Below are positions 1-8,003 of a DNA stretch of 39,176 nt, piece after piece. The DNA comes from Hydrogenophaga sp. A37 (GTDB lineage: Bacteria > Pseudomonadota > Gammaproteobacteria > Burkholderiales > Burkholderiaceae_C). The stretch spans positions 1 through 39,176 of the forward strand of contig NZ_MUNZ01000130.1 in assembly GCF_002001205.1 (NCBI RefSeq). The letters run 5' to 3'. The notes beneath the pieces are model-generated. The model was not told where the DNA came from, searched no databases, and worked only from the letters and a program-made list of their open reading frames with translations. The position numbers were made by a program, and so were the translations under genes. Each line of letters begins with the position of its first letter. Position 1 is the first letter of the stretch.

Positions 1-661
1 GGGCCTTGCGGCACGTGGCGAGGATGTCGGGGGCATGCCGCTCCAGGGCCTGCAGCAGCACGCTGGCGCGGCACAGGAAGATGCCAGCGTTCCAGAGCAC
101 GGCGCCACCCAGCAGCAGCGCCTGGGCGGCCGGGGCGGCGGGCTTTTCGATGAAGCGCTGCACTTGCAGCGAGCCATCCGGGCGCAGGGATCCATGCTGG
201 ATGTAGCCATAGGCGGTGCTGGGGAAGCTCGGGACGATGCCGAAGGTGACGATGGCGCCGCCCTCAGCCGAGGGCACGGCTTCCTTCACCGCGCGGGCGA
301 AGGCGGCGGTGTCGGGGATGTGCTGGTCGGCCGGACAGAACAGCAGCAGCGATTCGGGCTGGCCGTTGTCGGTGGCTTGCAGCGCGGCCAGGGCCATCGC
401 CGCCGCCGTGTTGCGGCTGGCCGGCTCCAGGATGGCCTGGGCCCCAGCCGGAATGCCCTGCAGCGCGTCGGACACCAGAAAGCGGTGGCTTTCGGCCGCG
501 ACCACCATGAGCTGAGGCCCGAGTGCGCCCACCCGCTGCAGGGTGAGTTGCAGCAGGCTTTTGCCATCGATCAACGGCACGAACTGCTTGGGAAAGCTTT
601 TGCGACTCAGCGGCCACAAGCGGGTGCCGGAGCCGCCGCAGAGGATGACAGGAGTGATCAT
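1..661 (-). CDS. manC: Mannose-1-phosphate guanylyltransferase, partial (C-terminal part beyond the window)
   Basis: Makes GDP-mannose from mannose-1-phosphate and GTP, a cytoplasmic precursor step for exopolysaccharide or capsule. The visible N-terminal 220 residues begin MITPVILCGGSGTRLWPLSR, the nucleotidyltransferase signature GGxGTRLWPLSR, followed by FPKQF, which is typical of ManC/CpsB/AlgA enzymes. Further on are LLFCPADQHIPD and a GYIQHG segment, also family-typical. An in-frame ATG five codons upstream (676) is possible; neither start has a clear ribosome-binding site. Because the gene runs off the edge it cannot be said whether it carries the second, phosphomannose-isomerase domain of the bifunctional type. 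It follows the sugar-transferase gene on the same strand, separated by a strong hairpin. Confidence 0.9.
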   Translation of the reverse strand, partial: MITPVILCGGSGTRLWPLSRKSFPKQFVPLIDGKSLLQLTLQRVGALGPQLMVVAAESHRFLVSDALQGIPAGAQAILEPASRNTAAAMALAALQATDNGQPESLLLFCPADQHIPDTAAFARAVKEAVPSAEGGAIVTFGIVPSFPSTAYGYIQHGSLRPDGSLQVQRFIEKPAAPAAQALLLGGAVLWNAGIFLCRASVLLQALERHAPDILATCRKA

Positions 662-697
662 GGTGCAGTGCAGCATAAGGTGGGTTGAAAACAGTTT

Positions 698-727
698 CGC
701 CCGCAGGGCCTTGCGGCCACGCGGGCG
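698..727 (-). terminator. Hairpin between the sugar transferase gene and manC
   Basis: CGCCCGC (698-704) pairs with GCGGGCG (721-727), and inside it GGCC/GGCC pairs round a TTGC loop. On the minus strand the hairpin is followed by AAACTGTTTTC, so the U-tract is interrupted. It could be a leaky terminator or attenuator lowering manC transcription relative to the upstream gene. Confidence 0.45.
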
Positions 728-742
728 GAACCCCTTGGGGAC

Positions 743-2320
743 TTAGACGGCGCCTTCTTGTTTGAGCACCACCCGGACCGTGCGCAGCATGATGATGAGG
801 TCGTACCAAAGCGACCAGTTGCGCACGTACCAGGCGTCGAAACGGATGCGAGAGGCGTAGGTGGCGTCGCTGCGTCCGCTCACCTGCCAGAGCCCGGTCA
901 TCCCGGGCCGGGACGTCAGGTAGTAGGTGACGTCTTTGCCGTAGCGCGCCAGTTCGTCCTGAATGAGGGGGCGGGGGCCCACCAGGCTCATTTCGCCGAT
1001 CAGGACGTTCCAGAGCTGGGGCAGTTCGTCCAGACTGGTGCGGCGGAGAAAGCCGCCGATCTTGCTGATGCGCGGGTCGTTCTTGAGCTTGAAGTCACGC
1101 TCCCACTCGGCCCGGGCTTCGGGGTCGTTGGCCAGCAGTTTTTTCAGTTCTTCCTGTGCGTTGACCACCATGGACCTGAACTTGTAGCACTTGAACGGCT
1201 GGCCGTTTTGCCCGATGCGCACATGGCCAAAGAAGGGGCTGCCGCCATCGCGGGAGATCTTCCAGGCAAAGTAGGCAAACAAGGGCGACAGGACGAGCAG
1301 CAGCGAAGCCGAACCGACGATGTCCAGCGCACGTTTGAGGAATTGCGGGCCACGGCGCTTGAGGTTGTTGCGGGCACGCAAGAACAGCACATCGTGGCTG
1401 AAGAGGTGGGACGCCTCCATGCCATACATCGGCAGATCCCCCAAGGCGGGCACCATCACGAGGTCGTCGCGGGTGTGCATGAGTTCTTGAGCGAGATCGC
1501 GCAGCCAGTTGTTGTCCCGGATGCCGAGCACACCGACCAGGTGGTAGGCGCCCGGTTGGGCGAGAAACTGCCTCACCGCTGGCGTGAGCGCGGTGGGCGC
1601 CACGACCGGCCCACCCTTGAACGCCACCAGGCGCTCGCCCGGGTTGGGGCAGACCACCGCGACGGGCTTGTAGCCGAGCAAAGGCTCGCTGGCGAGGGCG
1701 GCGGCGGCCTTCTCGACGTCGTCGGGGTGACCGATCAGCACATAGGGCTGGGTCAGCAGACCCTGGGCCAGCAAGCGCTTGCGAATGGCCAGGCGCGCCA
1801 GCGGCAGGCTCACGAGGATGAGCACCCATGTGGCGCCCGTCCAGAGGCGCGACAGCTGCCACTGAGCACCGTACATGATCATCGCGTCGATGAGCGCGGC
1901 GGCCAGCACCACCTGGATGATCTGCCGGGCTTCGTCCCACCAGGGCTTTCGGCGGTGGGCGGTGTAGTGGCCCAACACGGTCCCCATCCAGCCGACCATG
2001 GCCAACGCGATGGCCATGAAAAGCGTGAGGCGGAGCTGGCCGTTGTCGGCCCACCAGATGTTCATGGCTTCCGGCAATGTCGCCTCGCCACGCAGCCAGA
2101 CCGGCAAACGACCGGCGATGAAGCAGCACCACAGCACGCTGAGGTCGGTGAGCATCAGCCGCGCCGTGACCCACCGCTGGCGTTGGGAGAGTTGGGCCCA
2201 CGGGGCCAGGCTGCGAGCCAGGTCGCTCTCGTTGTACATGGAGATCACCGTGTCACCGCTTCCCTCCATGGAGGGTTGCTGATGCGGTATCTGCGACAAA
2301 GGCGAGGGAAGAGCGTTCAT
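743..2320 (-). CDS. Undecaprenyl-phosphate glycosyl-1-phosphate transferase (WbaP-like), initiates exopolysaccharide repeat unit
   Basis: Integral membrane enzyme expected to move a sugar-1-phosphate from a nucleotide sugar to undecaprenyl phosphate, the first step of a Wzx/Wzy-type polysaccharide. With the ATG at 2320 it is 525 aa. The N-terminal third has several hydrophobic segments, then a central nucleotide-binding-like region. From about residue 333 comes the bacterial sugar transferase domain: KRALDIVGS, YKFRSM, DELPQLWNVLIGEMSLVGPRP and RPGMTGLWQVSGRSD. The 2320 start is preceded by GAGGTG; an upstream in-frame TTG (2389) would add 23 residues but has no better signal. Full-length WbaP architecture rather than a short PglC type. 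The sugar (galactose or glucose) cannot be read from sequence. Confidence 0.9.
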   Translation of the reverse strand: MNALPSPLSQIPHQQPSMEGSGDTVISMYNESDLARSLAPWAQLSQRQRWVTARLMLTDLSVLWCCFIAGRLPVWLRGEATLPEAMNIWWADNGQLRLTLFMAIALAMVGWMGTVLGHYTAHRRKPWWDEARQIIQVVLAAALIDAMIMYGAQWQLSRLWTGATWVLILVSLPLARLAIRKRLLAQGLLTQPYVLIGHPDDVEKAAAALASEPLLGYKPVAVVCPNPGERLVAFKGGPVVAPTALTPAVRQFLAQPGAYHLVGVLGIRDNNWLRDLAQELMHTRDDLVMVPALGDLPMYGMEASHLFSHDVLFLRARNNLKRRGPQFLKRALDIVGSASLLLVLSPLFAYFAWKISRDGGSPFFGHVRIGQNGQPFKCYKFRSMVVNAQEELKKLLANDPEARAEWERDFKLKNDPRISKIGGFLRRTSLDELPQLWNVLIGEMSLVGPRPLIQDELARYGKDVTYYLTSRPGMTGLWQVSGRSDATYASRIRFDAWYVRNWSLWYDLIIMLRTVRVVLKQEGAV

Positions 2321-2662
2321 GGGCACCTCATGGACCAGCGATTCGGTAGACGGGTGGGATGGCAAACCAGCATTCACGGCATTCAGCAAACTTCAGGCCA
2401 GAGTGGCGCCGGGAGGGGCCGATTTTTAGTCCAAAAGGGTGTGTTTGCTGCAATGCAGCACGAAACTTAAGTAACACATCGTTCTGACAGGGTAATTGCT
2501 GACTGTGCCGCTTGTATTGCCGGGTTTGCCCCTGCAGTTGGACCGACGAACGGTCAAAAAGCGCCGCCGCCAAGCACCCTGTCCAAGGCCTTGTGCACCA
2601 ATTTGTCGGCAAGAATTACCCGTTTTCGGGCTGAATTTCGCGCCGTTGCGTCTATTGGTGCG
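2321..2662. other. Intergenic region upstream of the WbaP-like gene
   Basis: A 342-bp gap with no credible gene. It is less GC-rich than its surroundings, consistent with a promoter for the minus-strand sugar transferase gene, so that gene is probably transcribed separately from the phosphatase and export genes. It holds a perfect inverted repeat at 2446-2460. I could not identify a convincing sigma70 or sigma54 promoter. Confidence 0.5.
2446..2460. promoter_or_regulatory. Operator-like inverted repeat upstream of the WbaP-like gene
   Basis: TGCTGCA-A-TGCAGCA, 7 bp per arm around one base, about 125 bp upstream of the sugar transferase start. The size and symmetry suit a dimeric regulator. 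No regulator is identified; it may also be a chance palindrome. Confidence 0.35.
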
Positions 2663-3487
2663 TCAGCGGGCGCCTGCGCCGGGCACTTTGGGGTGGCTCA
2701 GCCCGATCCACGAGCGCCACCGGTCGATCGTCCCTGCGGGCGCGACGAAGATGTCGGGCAGGGGAAAGCGCTTCGGAGGGGCGTTCTGGATCACCGCTTG
2801 GGGGCGGTCGACAACCAGACGCCGGGCCTCGGCCGAGCCCAGCAGCCGTTGCGCCACGAGCAGCCCTTCACTGAGGCAGGGGCTGCGGCGTCCGGTGGAG
2901 TGGGCGTCGCTGGCCAGCACATGGGCGTGACCCTCGCCGATCAAACGTTCACCCCAGTACTGGGGGCGGGGGCCAAAGACGCCGGTGAGCGCGCCGGCGG
3001 TGATTTGCAGCCAAGCGCCTTGTTGCACGAGGCGCAGGAACACAGCGTGGTGCTGCGCGATCCAGGTCAGGCGTTCGGGGTGCGTGATGATGGGCGTGTA
3101 GCCCGCCGTGATCAACTCGCCCACCGACGCCTCGAACCGGGGCGGTGGCTTGGTGTGGGACGGTTCGAGGAGCAGGTAGCGCGAGCCGTTCAGCGTGGGC
3201 ACCCGGCCGGAATGCAAGCCCTCCAGCAGGTCCGGCACCAGGTGAACGTCAGCGCCGACCACCAGCTTCAGGGGAATGCCCGCGCTGTCGAGTTCGGCCT
3301 GCAGCGCATCGCGGCGGCGCGCGATGCCCGGGCCGTCGTTCATGTACATGCCGGGATAGATGTGAGGCGTGCACGCCATGGTGTGCACGCCGTCGGCCAC
3401 CGCCATGCGCGCCATCTCCAGCGACATGTCGAGCGTCCCGGCGCCGTCGTCGATGCCCGGGAGGATGTGGCTGTGCAGATCGATCAT
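2663..3487 (-). CDS. CpsB/CapC-type PHP-fold tyrosine-protein phosphatase
   Basis: Manganese-dependent phosphatase of the PHP family that usually removes phosphate from the bacterial tyrosine kinase controlling polysaccharide polymerisation and export; cytoplasmic. 274 aa from the ATG at 3487. Metal-binding motifs are visible in order: DLHSHILPGIDDG (residues 2-14), TPHIYPG, a conserved HPER and SDAHS, with the GERLIGEGHAHVLASDAH stretch typical of CpsB/YwqE. The start was chosen because the family begins at MIDLHSH; upstream extension has only low-complexity sequence. It lies 25 nt downstream of the Wza-like gene, so the two are probably cotranscribed. No Wzc-type kinase gene is present in the window; it may lie elsewhere. 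Confidence 0.88.
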   Translation of the reverse strand: MIDLHSHILPGIDDGAGTLDMSLEMARMAVADGVHTMACTPHIYPGMYMNDGPGIARRRDALQAELDSAGIPLKLVVGADVHLVPDLLEGLHSGRVPTLNGSRYLLLEPSHTKPPPRFEASVGELITAGYTPIITHPERLTWIAQHHAVFLRLVQQGAWLQITAGALTGVFGPRPQYWGERLIGEGHAHVLASDAHSTGRRSPCLSEGLLVAQRLLGSAEARRLVVDRPQAVIQNAPPKRFPLPDIFVAPAGTIDRWRSWIGLSHPKVPGAGAR

Positions 3488-3512
3488 GGAGGCTCGTCGA
3501 GCCGGGGCCTTC

Positions 3513-4358
3513 TTATTTGAAGGGGTTGATGGTGTCGAGGATGTCGCGGAACAGCGAGTCCCGCAGCGCGGTGCGCTTGGCATTGCGCTTGACCACGATC
3601 ACGTCGTCGGATTGGATGATGGGGTCGGGCACCTCGCCCGAACGGATCTTGTCCAGGTCAAACACCTTCGGCTCTGACGGTTGGCCCCGGGTGTTGCGGA
3701 ACAGCATGATTTCGTTCAGCTCGGCGTACTGTGCGCCACCGCCGGCCAGCGCCAGTGCGCGCAGCAGCGTGAGCTGCCCCGTCACGGGGTAAATGCCCGG
3801 CTTGGCGACCGCGCCTTCGATGGTGATGCGCTGCGTGGTGAACTCTCTGATGAAGAGCGACACCTGCGGGTTCTGTAGGTAGTTTTCGCCGTACTTTTTG
3901 GCCAGAAGGGCTTCGGCCTGCTGGGCGGTGAGCCCGGCCAGCGGCACCGAACCAATCAGGGGGAGCGACACGGAACCGGTGGCGTTCACCCGCACGGAGC
4001 GGCGCATGTCGGGCACGCCGAACACGTCGAACTCCAGCAGGTCGTTGGTGCCAATGCGGTAGTCCGGGTTGATGACGGCGAGTGAATTGAGTGGTGCGGC
4101 TTCGCCCGTGGCGGGCGTGGGTTTCGCGTCCAGGGTCGCATCAGCGGCGGCGGGTGCGGTGTTCATGGGGTTGGTCGGCTGTCGGCTGCTGTCCACCGAG
4201 GTCTGCAGCGGCGCCTGCAGCAGCGGCTGCAAGGGCGCCTGGGCAAACGCCGTGCCCACGCAGACCGAGCCCAACAGTGCCCATCCTTTGAAAGGCTTTG
4301 AGTGCGGTGGGCTGGCATGCGGGCCGAGCCCGCAGAGATGCGTTTCTTTGATGTCCAT
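3513..4358 (-). CDS. Wza-like polysaccharide export protein (Poly_export/SLBB)
   Basis: Periplasmic/outer-membrane export component for exopolysaccharide. 281 aa from the ATG at 4358, which has AGGA four bases upstream; longer in-frame readings have no such signal. Residues 1-40 look like a signal peptide with a long n-region (hydrophobic core WALLGSVCVGTAFA, likely cut before QAPLQ); no proper lipobox is seen, unlike E. coli Wza. A proline/alanine-rich linker precedes the Poly_export domain (YRIGTNDLLEFDVFGVPDMR), followed by an SLBB-like domain (ITIEGAVAKPGIYPVTGQLT). It lacks the large extra D-domains of full-size Wza, so it is of the short type. First gene of the block with the CpsB-type phosphatase. 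Confidence 0.87.
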   Translation of the reverse strand: MDIKETHLCGLGPHASPPHSKPFKGWALLGSVCVGTAFAQAPLQPLLQAPLQTSVDSSRQPTNPMNTAPAAADATLDAKPTPATGEAAPLNSLAVINPDYRIGTNDLLEFDVFGVPDMRRSVRVNATGSVSLPLIGSVPLAGLTAQQAEALLAKKYGENYLQNPQVSLFIREFTTQRITIEGAVAKPGIYPVTGQLTLLRALALAGGGAQYAELNEIMLFRNTRGQPSEPKVFDLDKIRSGEVPDPIIQSDDVIVVKRNAKRTALRDSLFRDILDTINPFK

Positions 4359-4500
4359 GTGTTCCTGTTTCCCCAGAACTCCTGCGCAAGCCGGTGGGTG
4401 AATGTGCGGGTATTGCCCTGTGTCGGGACCCGAGCGAAGCGACTGCGACAGGAGAAGCAAGACCAAGGCCAAGAAGGCGCTTTGTGGCCTTTTGGCTACA

Positions 4501-4513
4501 TGCCATCATGGCA
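4501..4513. promoter_or_regulatory. Inverted repeat upstream of the polysaccharide export gene
   Basis: TGCCAT-C-ATGGCA, a perfect 6+6 repeat in the 277-bp gap between the last fibre-cluster gene and the Wza-like gene. It lies about 145 bp upstream of the export gene start. It could be an operator; no regulator is known and no promoter was recognised around it. Confidence 0.3.
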
Positions 4514-4635
4514 CACGGCTTCCCCGCCTGGGGTGCGCTGTTTCCATTCAAAACAAGAAACCTGTTGGATCGGCCCGTGACCCCGGCACCCCGATGGGCC
4601 GGTGCAGCAGGGCGGCGCCGTGCGGCGTTCGCCGC

Positions 4636-5118
4636 TCAGATGGCCGAAATGTCGGTCTGCACCGGCCAGTGCATGGCCTGCTGGCCCGGCGTGTTGACGC
4701 CGAATTGATGTTGCAGCACCAGGGTGTAGCGCCCGGGCCGGGCGCTGCAGACGCGGTAACCGTCACCCGCTGGGCTGAGGATGATGTCGCTGGCGGGCGG
4801 GGTGTGGAGTTGCCAGCGGTCCACGCCAGGGACGGCCAGCCGCAGGTTCACGCAGAAGCCGCGCTTCAGGTTGGACAGCACCACCAGCCGCTGCTCGCCG
4901 CTCAGGGCGCCATCGGCGTTGGCGGTGAGCTGCAGGGGATGGCTGTTTTCCATGACCCTCATGACAGCGGGGATGATGATCCGGAAGTTGAGCGAGGCAC
5001 TGGCGCCGGCCGCTTCGCCGCCGGTGACCAGCATGCTGTCGCCCAGGCTGGGCGACGGCACGGCCAGCAAGGCGAGGCTGGCGACCAGGGCAGGCAGGCG
5101 ACGAGGCATCGGGGACAT
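4636..5118 (-). CDS. Small exported protein at the end of the fibre-like cluster
   Basis: 160 aa with a clear signal peptide (ALVASLALLAVPSPSLG, cut near residue 26). The mature start contains SASLNFRIIIPAVMRV, very like DLNFRVVVPRVLFLG in the first gene of the cluster (9263-9853), so both may belong to one subunit family. Two cysteines (GFCVNL and YRVCSA) could form a disulfide. It follows the outer-membrane protein gene after 84 bp, so it is probably the last gene of the same operon. A tip or anchor subunit is a guess from position. The start codon sits in a 14-bp palindrome and lacks a good ribosome-binding site; the ATG three codons later is an alternative. Confidence 0.7.
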   Translation of the reverse strand: MSPMPRRLPALVASLALLAVPSPSLGDSMLVTGGEAAGASASLNFRIIIPAVMRVMENSHPLQLTANADGALSGEQRLVVLSNLKRGFCVNLRLAVPGVDRWQLHTPPASDIILSPAGDGYRVCSARPGRYTLVLQHQFGVNTPGQQAMHWPVQTDISAI

Positions 5119-5124
5119 GTCCCC
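5111..5124. other. Perfect palindrome over the start codon of the small exported protein
   Basis: GGGGACATGTCCCC covers the first ATG of the 4636-5118 gene. In RNA it could pair between molecules or form a very tight hairpin hiding the start; as DNA it could bind a dimeric protein. No function is established. Confidence 0.3.
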
Positions 5125-5202
5125 ATTTCGGCATTCCCGCCTTCAACTTGATGGCAAATCACCCGGGTGCGGGCCGCGCCGAGGCCGGTTTGGCCGAATG
5201 CT

Positions 5203-7215
5203 TCAGTCGCTGCGTTGCACCGGCAGGCTGAGCTGGGTGGTTTCGCGCAGGCGCACATCGACCCTGGCCTGACCTTCGTCCACCACGCTCCAGGGCAGGG
5301 GCAGCGATTCGTTGCGAACGGTCACGGTCCGCGGCCCGCTGGCGACGAAGGGGAAGCTGAAGCGGCCCTGCGCGTCGGTGCGCACGGCGTAGCGGTTGTC
5401 GAGCGTGACGGTGACGCCGGGCGCACCGGTTTCGCTGGCGTCCTGGGTGCCGCTGCGGTTGGCGTCGAAGAAGACGGTGCCTTCGACGCGGCCGCCGCCT
5501 TCGCTGGCCCTTCCACCGAGCGGAACGCTGCGGCTGCCGGCCGAGATTTCGTAGCGCAGCACCACCTGGAAGCTGCGGTCGGAGCTGGTGTCGGTGTCAT
5601 TGACGATGGGGGCCAGCGGGTCGAGCGGGCGCGCGCTGCGGCTGCGACCGATGGCGCGGGTGTAGTTGCCGTCGAGGCTCCAGCGCGGGGTGAGGCGCCA
5701 TTGGGCGCCGAGGTTGAGGTTGTGGCGGTTTTGGCCGTTGCTGGCTTTTTCGGTGCCCCATTGGCCGCGCGCGCTGGCGTGGCTGCTGATGGGGGCGTTG
5801 ATGGCGAGGGCGGCCGACCAGAAGCGGCCGGCCGGTTCGCTCGCGCTCGAGTCGGTGCGGGCGCCGTAGCGACCCAGGCCCAGGCTGGTGGAGACTGTCC
5901 AGCCCTGCGGCACCAGCCACTCTTGGTCGTGGCTGATCTCGCGGGTGGCGCCCTGCTGGCGGGTGGCGCTGGCCAGTTCCAGCCGCAGGCCGCTGGTGCC
6001 CCAGTCGTTTTGCCAGCGCCAGTCGGTGTAGCTGGTCCAGGCGTTGCCGTCGAACCGGCGCAGCGCGGCGCCAGCGCTGAGCTGGTTGCTGCGGTCCAGG
6101 CGCCAACGCGCGCTGGCCGAGGCGTAGCTGCCGCTGGCGGCGCGCCCGCTGATGGAGCGCAGCCAGTCGTAGGAACCTTCAGCCGACCACTGGCGGGTGC
6201 GCCACTCACTGCGCACGGTGGCGCCTTGCACGTCGCTGGGCATGGCCAGGCCGGCCCAGCTCAGGCCGGGCTCCAGGCGGTAGATGCTCAGGCCGTGTTG
6301 GCGCGGGCCCTCCTTGCCATCGATGTCGATCCAGAAGCCGTTCGCTCCCTGGCCGGCGTTTTGGGCGCGCAGCAACTGGCCTTGGGTGCGCAGGTCGGCG
6401 GCCTCGTGGCGCAGGTGGAGCAGCGTGGCGCTGGCGTCTTGGGTGGCCAGGGCACCGTCGGCCAACTGCAGCGCCGGGATGCCGCTGGCGCGCTCGTGTT
6501 GCACCGCGAGGGTCCAGCCCGTTTCGTCGGTCCCGGGGCCGACGGCCGGCGGCGTGGTGGTGCCACGGTCGGTGCCGCCCAGGTGCCACTGCGCGCCCAA
6601 CGCCGAACGCCGTCCGCCCAGGCCCTCGAAACCGCTGGCGGGCAGGCTGGTGAGCTGGCCGGGCTCACCATTGGCGGCCAGCAGGCTCACGCCGCTGGCG
6701 GCATGTTCCCACTCGCCACGCAGCCCGAGCAGGTTGGACGAGGGCACCTGCACGCGCGAGGGCAGGCGTGCGACGGCGTTGAGCGGGGCGTTGATGACGC
6801 CCAGTTCGTGGTGACCCACCCAGCCGCCGGGCAGCGGCAGTTCGCGCTGGCGAACGGTGAGGCTGCTCTGGCTTTCGCCGGGGGTGACGCTGCCGTCGAT
6901 GGACAGCACCCCGTGGTTGGGCGTTTCGATCAGGCCGTAGATCGCATAGGCGAGCCGGGCCTCGCGGTCGTCGTCAAACGCCGGGGTGCCCAGGCGGGTT
7001 TCGAGCCGGAGGAAGCGCGGCCAGCCGGTGCGGTCGTAGGGGGTGTCGAGATCGGGATCGTCTTCGGACGCGGGCGGCAGCCCCTCGATGACGCGATCCT
7101 GGTAGGCGGCCGCCGCCGCCGGGGCTGCGGCGCCGGGCTGAACGGGTGCTTGCGCCTGGGCCAGTGCGCCACCCAGCGCGAGCAGGCTGCAGGTCGCCCG
7201 GACCGCCAGGGTCAT
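5203..7215 (-). CDS. Outer-membrane beta-barrel protein with C-terminal SdrD-B-like domain, candidate divergent usher
   Basis: 670 aa with signal peptide (LALGGALAQAQA). Most of the chain is alternating polar/aromatic beta-strand sequence (for example RWRLDRSNQLSAGAALRRF, WRLTPRWSLDGNYTRAIG), as in outer-membrane barrels. From about residue 574 comes GRVEGTVFFDANRSGTQD, an SdrD-B/carboxypeptidase-regulatory-like immunoglobulin-type domain with a calcium-site-like DANRSGTQD loop and TDAQGRFSFP. The chain ends QRSD, not in the aromatic residue usual for barrels, because of this extra domain. It overlaps the PapD-like chaperone stop by 4 nt (ATGA). The position of a usher gene is thus filled by a protein about 150-200 residues shorter than FimD-type ushers with no usher motif I can recognise. 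An usher role is inferred from context. Confidence 0.7.
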   Translation of the reverse strand: MTLAVRATCSLLALGGALAQAQAPVQPGAAAPAAAAAYQDRVIEGLPPASEDDPDLDTPYDRTGWPRFLRLETRLGTPAFDDDREARLAYAIYGLIETPNHGVLSIDGSVTPGESQSSLTVRQRELPLPGGWVGHHELGVINAPLNAVARLPSRVQVPSSNLLGLRGEWEHAASGVSLLAANGEPGQLTSLPASGFEGLGGRRSALGAQWHLGGTDRGTTTPPAVGPGTDETGWTLAVQHERASGIPALQLADGALATQDASATLLHLRHEAADLRTQGQLLRAQNAGQGANGFWIDIDGKEGPRQHGLSIYRLEPGLSWAGLAMPSDVQGATVRSEWRTRQWSAEGSYDWLRSISGRAASGSYASASARWRLDRSNQLSAGAALRRFDGNAWTSYTDWRWQNDWGTSGLRLELASATRQQGATREISHDQEWLVPQGWTVSTSLGLGRYGARTDSSASEPAGRFWSAALAINAPISSHASARGQWGTEKASNGQNRHNLNLGAQWRLTPRWSLDGNYTRAIGRSRSARPLDPLAPIVNDTDTSSDRSFQVVLRYEISAGSRSVPLGGRASEGGGRVEGTVFFDANRSGTQDASETGAPGVTVTLDNRYAVRTDAQGRFSFPFVASGPRTVTVRNESLPLPWSVVDEGQARVDVRLRETTQLSLPVQRSD

Positions 7216-8003
7216 GGGGCGAAGCTCGTGTCCAGCGGCAGGCGGGCCTTGCCCGATTCGAGGCTGCCTTTGGCGCTCAGCGGAAAACGCAGCTCGGGTG
7301 CGGGCTTGCCTTCGGGCGCCACCGGCGAGAGCGCGATGCGGCGGGTTTCGCCGGGCAACACGGGCAGGTCCACCGGCGCCAGCTCGACGCGCAGACCGGC
7401 GGCGTCGGTGCCGTCGATGAAGCCTTCCAGCCGGCCGGTGGCGTTGCCGTTGTTGCTGACCCTGAGCACGGCCAAGGGCTTGCCGCCGACCTGCACGGTC
7501 TCGGTGCCGGTGATGGCCAGCTGCGGCGCCGCATTGCCGATGGCGGCGTAGACGATCACGCCGATGCGCCCGCCCACGGGGAAGCTGATGTTGCCCTGCA
7601 CCTGCGCCGGGTCCAGCCCCTCGACCATGATGGCAAAGCGGCACTCGCGCGGCGGCGTGTCGGCCGGCGGCGTGATCTCGAAGCGGTAGCGGTAGCGCGC
7701 GCCGGGCTCGATGGCCAGCTCGCGGCGTTCGATCGCCACCCAGGGGCGGCAGCTGTCGGCGCTGAGCTCGTTGCTGAAGTTGACCGCGTTGTCGGCGCTC
7801 AGCGTCCAGTCGTTGGTGTAGATGCGGTAGTTGCCTTTGCTGCGGCCGACGTGCTGGATCTCCAGCACCTGGCGCAGGGGCTGCCCGGCTTGGAGCTTCA
7901 CCTCGAAGCGCGGGGGCGAAATGTAGGCGGCAAAACCCTGGGCCATAACGGCGGCGGGCAGCAGGGCGGCAGCGATCAGGGCAGTGGGCAGCAGGCGTGT
8001 CAT
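7212..8003 (-). CDS. PapD-like periplasmic pilus chaperone
   Basis: 263 aa, signal peptide LLPTALIAAALLPAAVMAQG. The mature protein has two beta-rich parts as in PapD-type chaperones: an N-terminal immunoglobulin-like domain (FAAYISPPRFEVKLQAGQ, then a G1-strand-like stretch near residues 100-140) and a second domain with VLRVSNNGNATGRLEGF. The invariant positions of classical FimC are hard to place, so it is a distant member. Expected to hold subunits in the periplasm and hand them to the outer-membrane partner encoded next. It overlaps both neighbours by 4 nt (ATGA at each end), a sign of translational coupling. Confidence 0.72.
   Translation of the reverse strand: MTRLLPTALIAAALLPAAVMAQGFAAYISPPRFEVKLQAGQPLRQVLEIQHVGRSKGNYRIYTNDWTLSADNAVNFSNELSADSCRPWVAIERRELAIEPGARYRYRFEITPPADTPPRECRFAIMVEGLDPAQVQGNISFPVGGRIGVIVYAAIGNAAPQLAITGTETVQVGGKPLAVLRVSNNGNATGRLEGFIDGTDAAGLRVELAPVDLPVLPGETRRIALSPVAPEGKPAPELRFPLSAKGSLESGKARLPLDTSFAP

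Noticed and set aside
758..2470. Plus-strand open frame of 570 codons opposite the WbaP-like gene
   Set aside because: Shadow frame with His/Gly/Arg-rich low-information sequence; the sugar transferase motifs on the minus strand are unambiguous.
2470..2540. Possible sigma54 promoter upstream of the sugar transferase gene (GGCAC on the minus strand)
   Set aside because: The distance between GG and GC is 8 bases instead of the required 10, so the spacing does not fit.
5167..7551. Long plus-strand open frame (794 codons) opposite the outer-membrane protein gene
   Set aside because: Composition is Ala/Gly/Val/Arg-rich shadow coding in a high-GC region; the minus strand has signal peptide, overlaps with neighbours and family-like domains.
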